DNA of 64,000 bases, taken from the NCBI GenBank assembly GCA_963789825.1, contig CAWBME010000006.1:186001-250000 (forward strand), read 5' to 3'. Positions 1 through 9,695 of this stretch are shown here, one piece after another. The stretch's first letter is position 1; each line of letters begins with the position of its first letter. This DNA comes from PFL42 sp963789825 (GTDB lineage: Bacteria > Chloroflexota > Anaerolineae > Anaerolineales > E44-bin32). Below the pieces are notes generated by a model. It searched no databases. It saw nothing but the letters and a program-made list of their open reading frames with translations, and was not told where the DNA came from. Made by a program: the position numbers and the translations under genes.

Positions 1-482
1 GTCTTCACGATCTCCACGGACTGCTTTTCGCCCTCCGACAGCTGCCAGACCTTCGCCTTGAGGTCGACCTTGAAGCCGTATCGGTCGCATAGCTCCGCAA
101 CTTCGTCTCGGATCCGCGGCAGGTCAGGGATCCTCCCCGCTCTAGGGTGACCCAGGATGATGTTCTCGATGACCGTGTGAGCGGGGATCAGCTTGCGGTT
201 CTGGTGAACCATCCCGACGCCAAGGTGAATGGCGTCGAGCGGCGAGTGGAAGGTCACCTTCTCCCCATGCACATAGATCTCGCCCTCGTCGGGCTGGAGG
301 AGGCCGAACAGGATCTTCATCAGGGTTGTCTTGCCGGCGCCGTTCTCACCGAGGATGGCGTGGATCTCACCGGCCCGGATCTCGAAATCGATGTGGTCAT
401 TGGCGAGGACCCCGGGGAATCGCTTCGTGATTCCCCTTGCCTCCAGGACAGTGTCGCCGCGTTTCACGGGTTGGATGGGCAT
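1..482 (-). CDS. ABC transporter ATP-binding protein (sugar/nucleoside BMP type), partial
   Basis: This is the N-terminal 160 residues of an ABC ATPase cut by the window edge. Walker A (GENGAGKT, residues 45-52), a Q-loop (MVHQN, 91-95) and an ABC signature in the form LSEGEKQ (148-154) are all visible. The LSEGEKQ variant and the MVHQN Q-loop are typical of the double-ATPase (RbsA/NupO-like) subunits that energise sugar and nucleoside importers. It lies directly downstream of a BMP-family substrate-binding lipoprotein on the same strand, so it should be the energising subunit of that importer on the inner membrane face. ATG at 482 is the best start seen. Substrate cannot be told from this piece. 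Confidence 0.9.
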   Translation of the reverse strand, partial: MPIQPVKRGDTVLEARGITKRFPGVLANDHIDFEIRAGEIHAILGENGAGKTTLMKILFGLLQPDEGEIYVHGEKVTFHSPLDAIHLGVGMVHQNRKLIPAHTVIENIILGHPRAGRIPDLPRIRDEVAELCDRYGFKVDLKAKVWQLSEGEKQSVEIVK

Positions 483-702
483 GGTGTCAACCTGTGCCTG
501 CCAATGGTGCTTGCCGGGCCGCCTTCGTCGGTCACGCACCCGGAGATCCGGATCCACGCGCCCAGGCCGATCGCGGCCGCAGGGGGCGCATCTCGGACCA
601 GCCTGAAGCGTGAGGCTCTCGTCCCGAGGTCTGCTCCCACAGGACGAGAGCCTCACCTGTCTGTGACTACTCGTCACCCATCATGCGGACCGACACACCG
701 TA

Positions 703-2011
703 CTACTTCAGGATGGTCGTGCCTGCCAGATCGAAGTTGAACTGGGACAGCAGGAACTCCGTCGTCGGTTCCACGCCCGCAGCCTTGACCTCCGTGCCCG
801 CAGCCGGAATCGGCAACCCCTCGAGCTCCAAGCCGGTTCCGTTGCTCACGAACGCGTGCTCCGTGAACGGATCCCACTCGCCGTTCATCATCTGCTCGCG
901 GCGCTGCGCCACCAGGTCAACGATCTCCTGCGGAATGAGCGGGAGCGCCGCCGGGCTGATGGCCTCGATACCGATCTTGCCGTCGTTCATCAGGTCAACG
1001 GTCGGTTCCACGGTGCCGTCGGCCAGGGTCATCGTCGTCTCCATCCCCGGATACAGGATGGTCTCCGGCGTCTTGTTCCCGGCCATATAGTCCAGGATCA
1101 TCTGCTCGTAGATGATCTCCCAGCGCGTGTCGAACGATACGGCGACGGTGTTCGTGTCCGACCAGCCGTATTCGCCCACCGTGTCCATATCCTTGCCCAC
1201 GAACCAGACGCCCTTCGCCACGGCAACGTCCAGCGTGGAGCCCGAGTCGGTCTGCTGGGTCAGGACATCGACGTTGTAGGTATCAACCAGCGTCTCGGCT
1301 ATGGCCTGCTCGTCGGCGGGCAGGAACCAGTTGCCGGCGTACTTGACGTACACGTTGATATCCTTGTCAAGGAGCGCGGCCGCATCCTGCACGCCCAGGA
1401 GGAAGCCGGCCTGGCGCCGGATCACCTGAACGCACGGGAAGGCGGAGGTGATGCCGATGTTGCCAGTCTCGGTCAGAGCCCCGGCGATCAGCCCCTCCAG
1501 GTACAGGGCCTGATACTGCTTGGGGAAGAACCGGATGAAATTCGGCTTGGTCGTCAGGTCGCTGGCAATGACAGCCCCGAAGTACACGTCGGGGTACTTG
1601 TCGGCAATGTCCTTCAGGGGCATTCCGATGAACTCCGCATTGCCGATGACGATGTTCGCTCCGCTGGCGATCAACTCTTCGGCGAACGGATTGACCTGAT
1701 CAGGAGCAACGTTCTCGCGGTAGACGTAGGTGACGTTGGGGTACTTCTCGGCGATGCGCTTGCCGGCGCGATCGTGAGCTCCAGACCAGGTAGTCCCGGC
1801 GATGACGCTGAAGTGCTCAATCGCCAGGGTGATATTCATCGGTTCTGGCTCAACGACTTCCGCCGTGGGTTGCTCAGGCGCAGCCGTGGGCTGCTCGGGC
1901 GGAGGTGCAGGCTGCTGCGGCGGCGGGGGCCGCGGGCGCACAGGACCCCAGCAGCATGCTGGCGACGATGAGCAGTGCTGCGAACACGTACAGCCTCTTG
2001 TGCTTCATCAC
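703..2011 (-). CDS. BMP-family ABC transporter substrate-binding lipoprotein (one frameshift)
   Basis: The start at 2011 gives a lipoprotein signal: basic MKHKR, a hydrophobic stretch, then lipobox LLGSC. A Pro/Gly/Gln-rich linker follows and then a Basic Membrane Protein (PnrA/Med-like) periplasmic-binding fold reading to 703. The signal peptide and the binding domain are in different frames; the switch falls in the G-rich run at about 1921-1935, so a one-base indel is likely. The family binds purine nucleosides or related ligands and delivers them to a membrane permease. It is transcribed with the ATPase at 1-482 and lies at the end of the catabolic operon, so it probably imports that pathway's substrate. 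Confidence 0.88.
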
Positions 2012-2027
2012 TCTTCCTCCCTCGCGA

Positions 2028-2727
2028 TCATCTGAGAATGGGGACGAATGGGGGAACATCGTTGCTTGTCGACGGGCCGCTGACCTCCTTTCGTTGGTCT
2101 CGTCCCTCGGCGTTCTGGGGGGCTATCACCGGGATCGGTCCGGGTTGCAGCCTGGCTCCGGCCAACCGCATGGCCGAATGCCATGCCTTCGATAGTACAG
2201 GCATACGGCCAAATCTGCCAATCGCAAGACGTAGCGGCTGGAGGCAGTCTCGCATGCCGGCTGCGGACGCTAGCGCGGCATCCTTCCGCGCCTTCAAGGT
2301 TTCATTCAGCTTGCCCAGGGCTTGTTCGATCATGCTCCGGCTCACCGAATCGAACAGGCGTTGGCCTACGCTGGCGACCTTTCCGCCAATCTGCACTTCA
2401 CCGGTGTACTGCATCAGGGTCTTTTCCTGGCCTTGGTCTGTCATGTCGATATTCCCGACGCCCTTGAGAAAGCCGACCTTTCCCTTCCCTTCCACGGTCA
2501 GGGTGCAGCTGGCAGGCGGCACTTCGTTCGTGACCGACAGCTGGCCTGCGAAGGCTCCCGAAATGGGGCCGACGCGGACGCCGATCTCTCCCTCGTACTC
2601 GTGCTCGCCCACCTGACGCAAACTCTGCGTGCCCGGCAGGCACGCGGCCAAGACCTCCGGGTCCCGCACCAGCTCCCAGAGGAGATCGCGTGGACCGTCA
2701 AAGGTGTACTGCACCTTCGATTCTCAT
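2028..2727 (-). CDS. CoxG-like SRPBCC family protein (frameshift near start)
   Basis: The protein matches CoxG (carbon monoxide dehydrogenase subunit G) proteins: the FDGPRDLLWELVRDPEVLAA region followed by a CLPG motif, then the SRPBCC core. CoxG proteins help mature or anchor molybdenum hydroxylases at the membrane. An ATG at 2727 overlaps the stop of the large hydroxylase subunit (ATGA), and gives the expected MRIEG start, but the frame breaks after about five codons near 2712-2718; without an indel translation would have to begin at an internal GTG (2714). The last 70 or so residues do not resemble CoxG and may follow a second frame error. The context fully supports a role with the adjacent hydroxylase. 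Confidence 0.8.
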
Positions 2728-5070
2728 CGAGCCTCCTTCCGGCCCCACAGCTCATACAGGCGATTCGGACTGAGGGGGCTCTCCAGGATCTCCAGCTCCC
2801 GATCAGCCAGCGCATTCTCGACGGCTTGAGCGAAGAGGGCGGGCACAGGGATCGTCCCCGCCTCCCCGACTCCCTTGGTGCCCAGTTCGTTCAGTGGGGA
2901 GCGGGTTTCCACATGGCCAACCTCGATGCGCGGAACCTCCGTCGCCGACGGGATCAGGTAGTCCGCAAAGGAGGCGTTCAACAGCTGTCCGTACTCGTCG
3001 AAGTGCAGCTTCTCGTAGTAGGCGTTGCCGATGCCGAGGGATACGCCCCCGTGAATCTGGCCCTCCAGGATCAGGGGGTTGAGCACCGTGCCGCAATCCT
3101 CGACCGTGACGTAACGCTTGATCTCGATCAGCATGGTTTCCGGATCAATTTCGAGGATCATGGCATGGGCGCCGAAGGCTGTGGCCCCGTAGCGCGGGCC
3201 GAAGTAGGCCGTAGCCTCCAGGCCGGGTTCGGTGCCCGGCTCGACGGCGCCTCGCAGGGGGTTAGCCAGCGCGGCCAGTTCGGCCAGGCTGATGGACTTG
3301 TTGGGGATATCCGCCACCCGGACCCTGCCCCCTTCAAGCTCCAGCTCGTCCTCGGGTGTGTCCAGCTGCTTGCTGGCCAGTTCCAGCACTTTGCGCCGCA
3401 CAATTGTGGCGGCGGCGTGGATGGCGTTGCCGGCGACAACTGCCCCGCGGCTGGCGAAGGTGCCGGTTCCCCAGTGGAACTCGGCAGTGTCGCCGGACAC
3501 AATGCGCACATCGCTCACCGCCACCCCGAGCTGCTCGGCCACAACCTGGGCGAAGACCGTGAAGTGGCCCTGCCCCTGGGTGCCGACCCCCGTGGCGACG
3601 AAGATCTTGCCGCTGGCTTCGACCGTCACGCGGGCGCCTTCGTAGGGCCCCACGCCCGTCGACTCAATGAAGGGCGACGATACCGATGCCCACGCATCTC
3701 CCTTCGTTGCGCAGGCGGGGCTGCTCCTCACGAACGAACTCCTCGTAGCCGATCATCTCCAGAGCCTTCTGCATCACGGGCCAGTAGTTCCCGCTATCCA
3801 GGATGAGCGGTGAAAAGGCCTGATCGATGATCCCGTGCTCGTAGGGAAAGGCATCCGGAGGGATGAGGTTGCGCCGGCGAATTTCCACCGGATCGATGCC
3901 CAGCTCCCTGGCGGCGGCATCCAGCAGCCGTTCGATCAGGAAGATCCCCTGAGGGCGTCCGGCTCCCCGAACGGGGGTGACCAGGGTCTTGTTGGTGAAG
4001 ACCACGCTGACTTCGGTGGTGAAGTTCTTGATGTCATAGCCCCCCATCGCATGGCACTGCGTATTGAGAGGGATGGTCAGGCCGTAGGGGTCGTAGGCGC
4101 CGGTATCGTGCAGGAAGATGTCCTTGAGGCCCAGGATGCGCCCGTCCCGGCTCAGGGCAATCTCGGCGTCGTGGACCTGCCCGCGTTCCTGGGTGGTGGC
4201 ATAGAAGTTCTCCCGCCGGTCCTCGATCCACTTGATCGGGCGCTTCAGCTTCTTCGCCGCCCAGGGGATCACCAGCTCCTCCGGATAGAACATCATCATC
4301 TTCGGGCCGAAGCCGCCTCCAATGAAGGGGGCGATCACCCGTACCTGGTTCTCCGACAGCCCCAACCTGGCCGCCGTTCCGTTGCGAATCGGAATCGGGG
4401 CCTGGGTCGTATCCCAGAGGGTCAGGTGCTGGCTCTTCTCGTCCCAGTCGGCGACGATGCCGCGGTTCTCCATGGCGGCCGCCGCCCCGCGGTCGATGAT
4501 GATCCGGCGCTTGAGGACCAGGTCGGCCCGCTGACGCGCGGCGTCATAGTCGCCCTTCTTCTGGAAGAGGTGGGCGGCCAGATTCGATTCCAGATCGTCG
4601 TGCACCAGGGGACTGCCCGGCTGCAGGGCCATTTCCAGGTCGACCACTGCCTCGAGCGGCTCCAGGTCCACAACGATGTCCTCGACCGCATCCTCGGCAA
4701 TGTAGCGGCTCTCGGCGATGACCACGGCGATCGCCTCGCCCGCATGGCGAACTTTGTCTTTGACCAGCGGAACCTGTCGGCGCGAATAGAACAGGACATC
4801 CTTGGCGGTGGGCGGGGGAGAGACCAGAGGCGGGCCCGGCTGCCAATCGTCGCCCATATCTTCCGCCGTGAAGACGGCGACCACGCCCGGTCGTTGGCGG
4901 GCGGCGCTTACATCGATGCCCAGCAGGCGGGCGTGGGCGTAGTCGCTGCGCAAGAAGGCGGCGTGGAGCAGACCGGGGATTTCCACATCGTCCACGAACT
5001 GGGCTTGCCCGGTCAGCAAGCGGGGATCCTCGTTTCGCAGCACGCGCTGTCCGATGAGTGTCTTGGTCAC
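2724..5070 (-). CDS. Molybdenum hydroxylase large subunit (xanthine dehydrogenase/CoxL form II-like), one frameshift
   Basis: This is the molybdopterin-cytosine-dinucleotide subunit, read in two frames that join at about 3676-3690. The first part has the aldehyde oxidase/xanthine dehydrogenase a/b hammerhead, FIGGGFGPK and the active-site loop PVRGAGRPQG near residue 367. The second part has GTQGQGH for cofactor binding and KGVGEAG with the catalytic Glu near residue 730. The loop lacks the Cys of true CO dehydrogenase (AYRCSFR), so CO is not the expected substrate; hydroxylation of an N-heterocycle or aldehyde is more likely. It is followed by coxG and preceded by the 2Fe-2S and FAD subunits, giving a complete three-subunit enzyme. 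Confidence 0.9.
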
Positions 5071-5116
5071 GGATCTGCTCCTGGGGTCACCCCGCCACGG
5101 ATGGAAGGTGCCTCCA

Positions 5117-5635
5117 TCAACGGGCGGGCTGCACGGGTGCGGTCTTCATAGCTTGGGCGGCCAGCCGCACGGCGTCGACGATGTGCTGGTAGCCGGTGCA
5201 GCGGCACAGGTTGCCGGAAAGCGCTTCGCGGATCTCTTCCTCGCTCGGGTCGGGATTCTCGCCCAGGAAGGCCACCACCGTGGTCAGGATCCCCGGCGTG
5301 CAGAATCCACACTGCACGCCGTGTGCCTGCCGGAAGGCCTCCTGAACCGGGTGCAGCTGGTCGATGGCGCCCAGACCTTCGACCGTGGTGACGCTGTGCC
5401 CGTGCGCCTGAACGGCGAAGACCAGACAGGAGCGGATGGGCTCCTCGTCGAGGAGGACGGTGCAGGCCCCGCACACGCCGTGCTCGCAGGCCACATGCGT
5501 ACCGGTCAGGCCGAGATCGTGCCGCAGGAAATCACTGAGCAGCGTGCGCGGCTCGACCGCCTGTTCATAGCGTGTGCCGTTGACCGTCACGGCCAGATCG
5601 AAGTGTTTGTGCATGGTTGGCTCCGTGGTTGCCAT
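5117..5635 (-). CDS. Molybdenum hydroxylase small subunit, two [2Fe-2S] clusters
   Basis: A 172-residue protein of the usual length for the iron-sulfur subunit. The plant-type ferredoxin domain carries Cys50, Cys55, Cys58 (CEHGVCGAC) and Cys70; the second, all-helical domain has Cys109 and Cys112 (QCGFC) and Cys144 and Cys146 (CRC). It passes electrons from the molybdenum site to the FAD subunit. The start at 5635 lies one base after the FAD subunit stop; an alternative ATG is at 5614. The open frame continues upstream into the FAD gene but that part is not homologous. Co-transcribed with the FAD and molybdenum subunits. Confidence 0.95.
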   Translation of the reverse strand: MATTEPTMHKHFDLAVTVNGTRYEQAVEPRTLLSDFLRHDLGLTGTHVACEHGVCGACTVLLDEEPIRSCLVFAVQAHGHSVTTVEGLGAIDQLHPVQEAFRQAHGVQCGFCTPGILTTVVAFLGENPDPSEEEIREALSGNLCRCTGYQHIVDAVRLAAQAMKTAPVQPAR

Positions 5636-5636
5636 C

Positions 5637-6518
5637 CTATTCCTTCTCCGCGGCTCGCCGGCATGCCTGATCCAGGGCGCGCCGAGCCAGAACCTTCGCC
5701 AGGTAGCGGCGAAACTCCGCTGTGGCGTGAATGTCGCTGCTGGGATCGATGTCATCGGAGGCGGCGATTTCTGCCGCAGCCTGAATGGCTTTCGGCGTGG
5801 GTGCCTGCCCCGCCAGCACCTCCGCCGCACGATGGGCCTGCATCGGGCGGTCGCCGGCGCTCAGGAATACCATCCGGGCCTGCCGGATCATGCCCTTTCC
5901 GTCCAGGGTTACGACCGCCGCCACCCCGACCAGAGCAAAATCGTGACGCCGGCGGGCGACCTCCATCACCGACCCTCCGGTTCGCGCCGGCAGGGGCGGC
6001 AAGGCCACCTCGATCAGCAGCTCATCGGGCTGCAGGACCGTGGTAAACAACCCGATGAAGAAGTCCTGCGCCGGGACCCAGCGTTCGCCCTTGGGGCCGC
6101 GCAGCCGGAAGCGCCCGTTCAGGGCAACGCTCACGGCTACGAGTTCAGCCGATGGATCCGCATGGGACAGGCTGCCGCCCAAGGTGCCGCGGCTGCGGAT
6201 TTGAGGATAGCCAATCTTGGGCATGGCTTCGTGAAGCAGGGGCATCCGTTCCGCAACCAGAGGATCCACCTCTACCTGATGGTGGCGGGTCAGGGCTCCG
6301 AGGCGCAGACCGCCATTCTCGTCGGGATGGATGAACGCCAGGTCCGGGATGGGGTTCAGGTCCACCAGGACCGAGGGCTGGACCACCCGGAAATTCATCA
6401 TCGGGACCAGGCTTTGCCCGCCGGCCAGGACCTTGGCCTCATCGCCATGCTCGGCCAGGTGAGCCAGGGCTTGCTCTAGCGTTGCGGGTGCGTAGTAGTC
6501 GAAGGGCGCTGGCTTCAT
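5637..6518 (-). CDS. Molybdenum hydroxylase FAD-binding (medium) subunit
   Basis: A 293-residue CoxM/XdhB-type protein. The two FAD-binding motifs are present: AGGQSLVPMM near residue 32 and TLGGSLSHADP near residue 112, followed by the CO dehydrogenase flavoprotein C-terminal domain. It takes electrons from the [2Fe-2S] subunit and passes them to an acceptor such as NAD or a quinone. The start ATG at 6518 overlaps the stop of the upstream DinB-like gene by one base (TAATG), so the two are translationally coupled. Length and motifs are intact. Confidence 0.95.
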   Translation of the reverse strand: MKPAPFDYYAPATLEQALAHLAEHGDEAKVLAGGQSLVPMMNFRVVQPSVLVDLNPIPDLAFIHPDENGGLRLGALTRHHQVEVDPLVAERMPLLHEAMPKIGYPQIRSRGTLGGSLSHADPSAELVAVSVALNGRFRLRGPKGERWVPAQDFFIGLFTTVLQPDELLIEVALPPLPARTGGSVMEVARRRHDFALVGVAAVVTLDGKGMIRQARMVFLSAGDRPMQAHRAAEVLAGQAPTPKAIQAAAEIAASDDIDPSSDIHATAEFRRYLAKVLARRALDQACRRAAEKE

Positions 6519-7082
6519 TAACGCTCATCTCCTGGGCTCACGGTCGTGCCGTGAGTGGATCTCTGCACGTTCTCAGGATCGTGAGGCAGACGCTCAAACC
6601 AGAGCGGCGATGGTATGCTCCGGCCGCCTGCCCACAACTGGAAGGTGACCTGCATGTGCCCCAGGTGAAGGGAAGTGTGGTCGATCACATGCAAGAGGCA
6701 CCAACGCACAGGGACCGTGCGGCCTGCGGTCTCACGCGTCTCCCCTAGATCGGTGTCCCTCAGCCTCAGGAAGACCTCTCGGGTCTCCAGCGCCGTATTC
6801 TCCAGCAGCTGGATGATCTCCGCCGGGGAGGCCGCCAGCGTGGCAAACTCCGCCTCCCGGTCGTGTGTCGCCGGGCGACCGCCGACCACTTCCGCGATCC
6901 AGAAATGCTCGGCGCCTGCGCTGTGAGCAGCCAGTGCCGCCAGGGAATTGGTGGCGTGGTCCCCGGTGCCCGGCAGGGGACGCCAGTTCAAGGCTTCTGC
7001 CGGTCGAGGCGGCAACCAGGCCCGAGGTCTGCTCGCGCAGGTCATCCAGTCGTTGCAGATAGTTGGCTAACTCATTGATCAC
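6518..7082 (-). CDS. DinB-like (DUF664-type) four-helix protein, one frameshift
   Basis: Two frames join near 7015 to give a protein of about 187 residues. The N-terminal part (MINELANYLQRLDDLREQ) leads into a WRPLPGTGDHATNSLAALAAH-like segment and ends with HVIDHTSLHLGHMQVTFQLW. This is the pattern of the DinB/YfiT-like metalloenzyme fold, with His residues for a metal. Members of the family include thiol-dependent transferases, but the exact reaction here is not predictable. GTG at 7082 overlaps the TGA of the upstream NmrA-like gene. It is embedded between pathway genes and may be a mycothiol/bacillithiol-type or accessory enzyme. Confidence 0.72.
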
Positions 7083-7943
7083 AACGTGTTTTCCTGGATG
7101 ACCCGCCGTACGAATGCCGGGAACGACGTGGGCTGCCTCCCGAGGACATTCGTCAAGGCCTGTGGGTTGCCGGTAAGACCGTGTTCTTCATAGTAAACGA
7201 ACATCTTGGATAGCGCTGATACCTGATACTCCCCCAGGCCGGTGGCCCGGGCGCTGCGTTCCCACGCATCCAGAGGCACCACCTCGACGCTCACTGGCCG
7301 GTCCAGTTCGGCGCTCAGCAATTCCACGATGTCGCGGGGGGACATGCCCGGCGTACCGACCAACTCGATCGTGGCGCCACTATGCCCGGGTTCGGTGAGC
7401 ACCCGCGCCGCCGCCTCAGCCACGTCCTCCAGGTCGACCAGGCTCAGGCGCGTCTCGAGCGAGTACGGCACCGGATACCGGCCTTGCTTCGTGATCTGAT
7501 CCCAGGCCGCGACGACATTTTGCATGTAGGCAGTCGGCTGCAGGATGGTGAAGGACAAGCCGGAGGCGAAGAGCAACTCCTCGACACGCGCTTTCTTCCA
7601 GTGGTGCGGCATAGCCTCGATGTGCGGGTGCAGCACCGAGTGGAACACCAGGCGCTCGACGTCTACGGATTGTGCAGCGGAGATGACGGCTCTGGCCCAT
7701 GGGAATCTCGTCCGGGCTGACATTGGGCGCCATGTGGTAGATCGCCCGCACCCCGTCCACCGCGCGCTGCACGGCAGTCTGGTCGAGCAGGTCCCCGACC
7801 TGTGTCTCCTGGACGCCCAGCGCCTGCAGAGAAGGCGCCTGGTCCGGGCGGTGGATCAGCGCCCGGATAGGCTCACGCTCTGTTGCCAGCGCCCGAATGA
7901 CCGCCCGACCCGTCTTGCCGGCCGCACCGGTGACCAAGATCAT
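7079..7943 (-). CDS. NmrA-like NAD(P)-binding protein, one frameshift
   Basis: Starting at ATG 7943, the first frame shows a Rossmann fingerprint (VTGAAGKTGRAVIRAL) and runs to about residue 80; the second frame, joined at about 7690-7715, continues to the stop at 7079. The total is near 287 residues, normal for the NmrA/atypical short-chain dehydrogenase family. The second half includes FTILQPTAYMQNV and a C-terminal region typical of the family. It may be a redox-sensing regulator or a reductase. It overlaps the DinB-like gene by four bases (GTGA) and lies 49 bases after the cyclase gene. Confidence 0.82.
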
Positions 7944-7992
7944 CGCCGACACACGCCAGCCAATCCTCGCCGACCGCCCTCGGCCCGGTGCC

Positions 7993-9667
7993 TCACCGGC
8001 CCTCTTTGAAAGCCACGAAGCGGGCCCACATCGATTCCGCTTCCATGGCCTTCTGCGGGTAGCAGCCAATGTAGTAGCGCCCGCTCTGGGCGGAGGCGAT
8101 GTCCCCCGCCAGGTTCTCGGCATGCACGATCTTCTTCGGGAAGAGGTTGAGGTGCATGTCCTGGTAGAAGTCGTCCAGCGGGTACATCTGATCCCAGTCC
8201 TTGCCGAAGTCCTTGACCAGCTTGGCGTTGGCCTCGGCGAAGGTCTTGGGGTGCCAAATGCGCATGATGGTGTTCATGGGGTGATCGGCGGATACGGCGT
8301 CCACGCCGATCCACTTGAGCCCCAGGTCGGCCGCCCAGCTGGAAAAATCGGCCGAGGGACCGGGGTGCTTGACCATGTAGCGAAACTCATCCGAGTTCGC
8401 GGCTGAACCAGCCGTACTGGTTCCACCCCGTCTTGATAACCAGGATATCGCCCTTGCGGATGTCGACCACCTCCTCGATCATCTTGGGGGTGTAGACGCT
8501 GGAGTCGCTGACCTTCTGTGAGATGTCGGCGATGACGCCGGGTCCGACCCATTCCGACAAGGGTACCTGTCCGATCGTGCGCCCGTTGGGATAGAAGTGC
8601 TTCTCGCCGTCCATGTGCGTGCCGAGGTGAATGCTGGCATTGCAGATCGAGCCGTTGCGTCCCATGCCGAAGTACTGCCCGCCCACGCGTTTGGTGTAGG
8701 TGACGCTCAGGGGAACGTAGTTGAGCCACTGGGGGGTCTGGACGCTGAAGGGCACGGTCATGTCGATCATTTCCGAGCTTTGCATCGCGGCGAGGAACGC
8801 GTCTTCGCTCATACCAGCCGGCGCGGTCAGGGCGGAGACACGCGCCCAGGCAGTCTCCACTTCCACGAAGGGGATCGGCATGATCTGGATCCAGGCGCGC
8901 TTGTTCTTGAGCAGGTCGATCTCGCCGACAATGCACTCGGCCAGCACAAGATGCTGCTGCGGCATCGTGAGGTGGGTGAGCTCGTAGTACTCGCCTTGCG
9001 GGAAGGCCTCGTCCCAGGTCTTGCCGGTTTCCCGCTTCAGCTTCTCCTCGGCCAGCTTGAAGTGGTTCTCGTGCATGCGGCGGATCGGGGTGTTCATGGG
9101 ATGTTCGGCGGCGCCGCAGTCCACCCCGACGACCTTGAGCTTCATCTCCAGGGCCCACTTGTAGAAGGCGATGGAAGGACCCGGGTGGCGCACGAGAAAC
9201 CCGAATTCCATGGATTCCACGCCACCCTGCGCCTGCGGATTGTTCACCTGCGGCTGGTCCCAGGAGTACTTGTGATACCCGGTGTTGAGGATCAGAATGT
9301 CACCCTGCATGACCTTGGCCTTCTGGGTGACCATCTCCGGGGTGATGATGCCGTAATCCGAGACCATGTCCGAAAGGTCGACGATCACGCCCGGACCGCA
9401 CAGGTCCTTCAGCGGGATGTCGGCGATGGCGCGGCCGCCGGAGTGAAATGCCCGTTCGCCCACCAGGTGCGTGCCTACCGTATTGCTCCAGTTCAGGATC
9501 TGACCGTTGGCGCCCTGCCCGCCGCCGTAGGCTCCGGTGACACGCTTGAAGAAGTGCACTTCAAGCGATTTCTCCCCGGGCCAAGGCGGAGTGAACACGC
9601 TGCAGGCTTGAGTCAGGTCGTGTAACTTAGCCTCACTCATCATGGTAATGAAGCTTTCGCGGTCCAT
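7993..9667 (-). CDS. Double-domain putative cyclase (PF04199-type metal amidohydrolase), one frameshift
   Basis: Two cyclase/kynurenine-formamidase-like domains are fused in one chain of about 555 residues. The second domain has the family metal motif HLGTHMDGEKH. The first domain aligns well elsewhere (EHPMNTPIRRMHEN matches DHPMNTIMRIWHPK in the second) but its metal motif is degenerate (NTVGTHLVGERAF), with the first His and the Asp lost. The C-terminal quarter is in another frame, joined near 8385. Members hydrolyse cyclic amides or formamides, for example isatin or N-formylkynurenine. Start chosen at ATG 9667 because GGAGG lies five bases upstream; ATG 9682 is also in frame. Confidence 0.85.
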
Positions 9668-9695
9668 GCTCGCCTCCGTCATCTGCTAGATGGGT

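Noticed and set aside
2322..5151. Long plus-strand open frames opposite the molybdenum hydroxylase large subunit
   Set aside because: The minus strand encodes the conserved enzyme; the plus-strand translations are Arg/Gly/His-rich shadows without motifs.
2028..6518. Aerobic CO dehydrogenase operon
   Set aside because: The large-subunit loop lacks the CO-specific AYRCSFR motif, so only the broader molybdenum hydroxylase family is supported.
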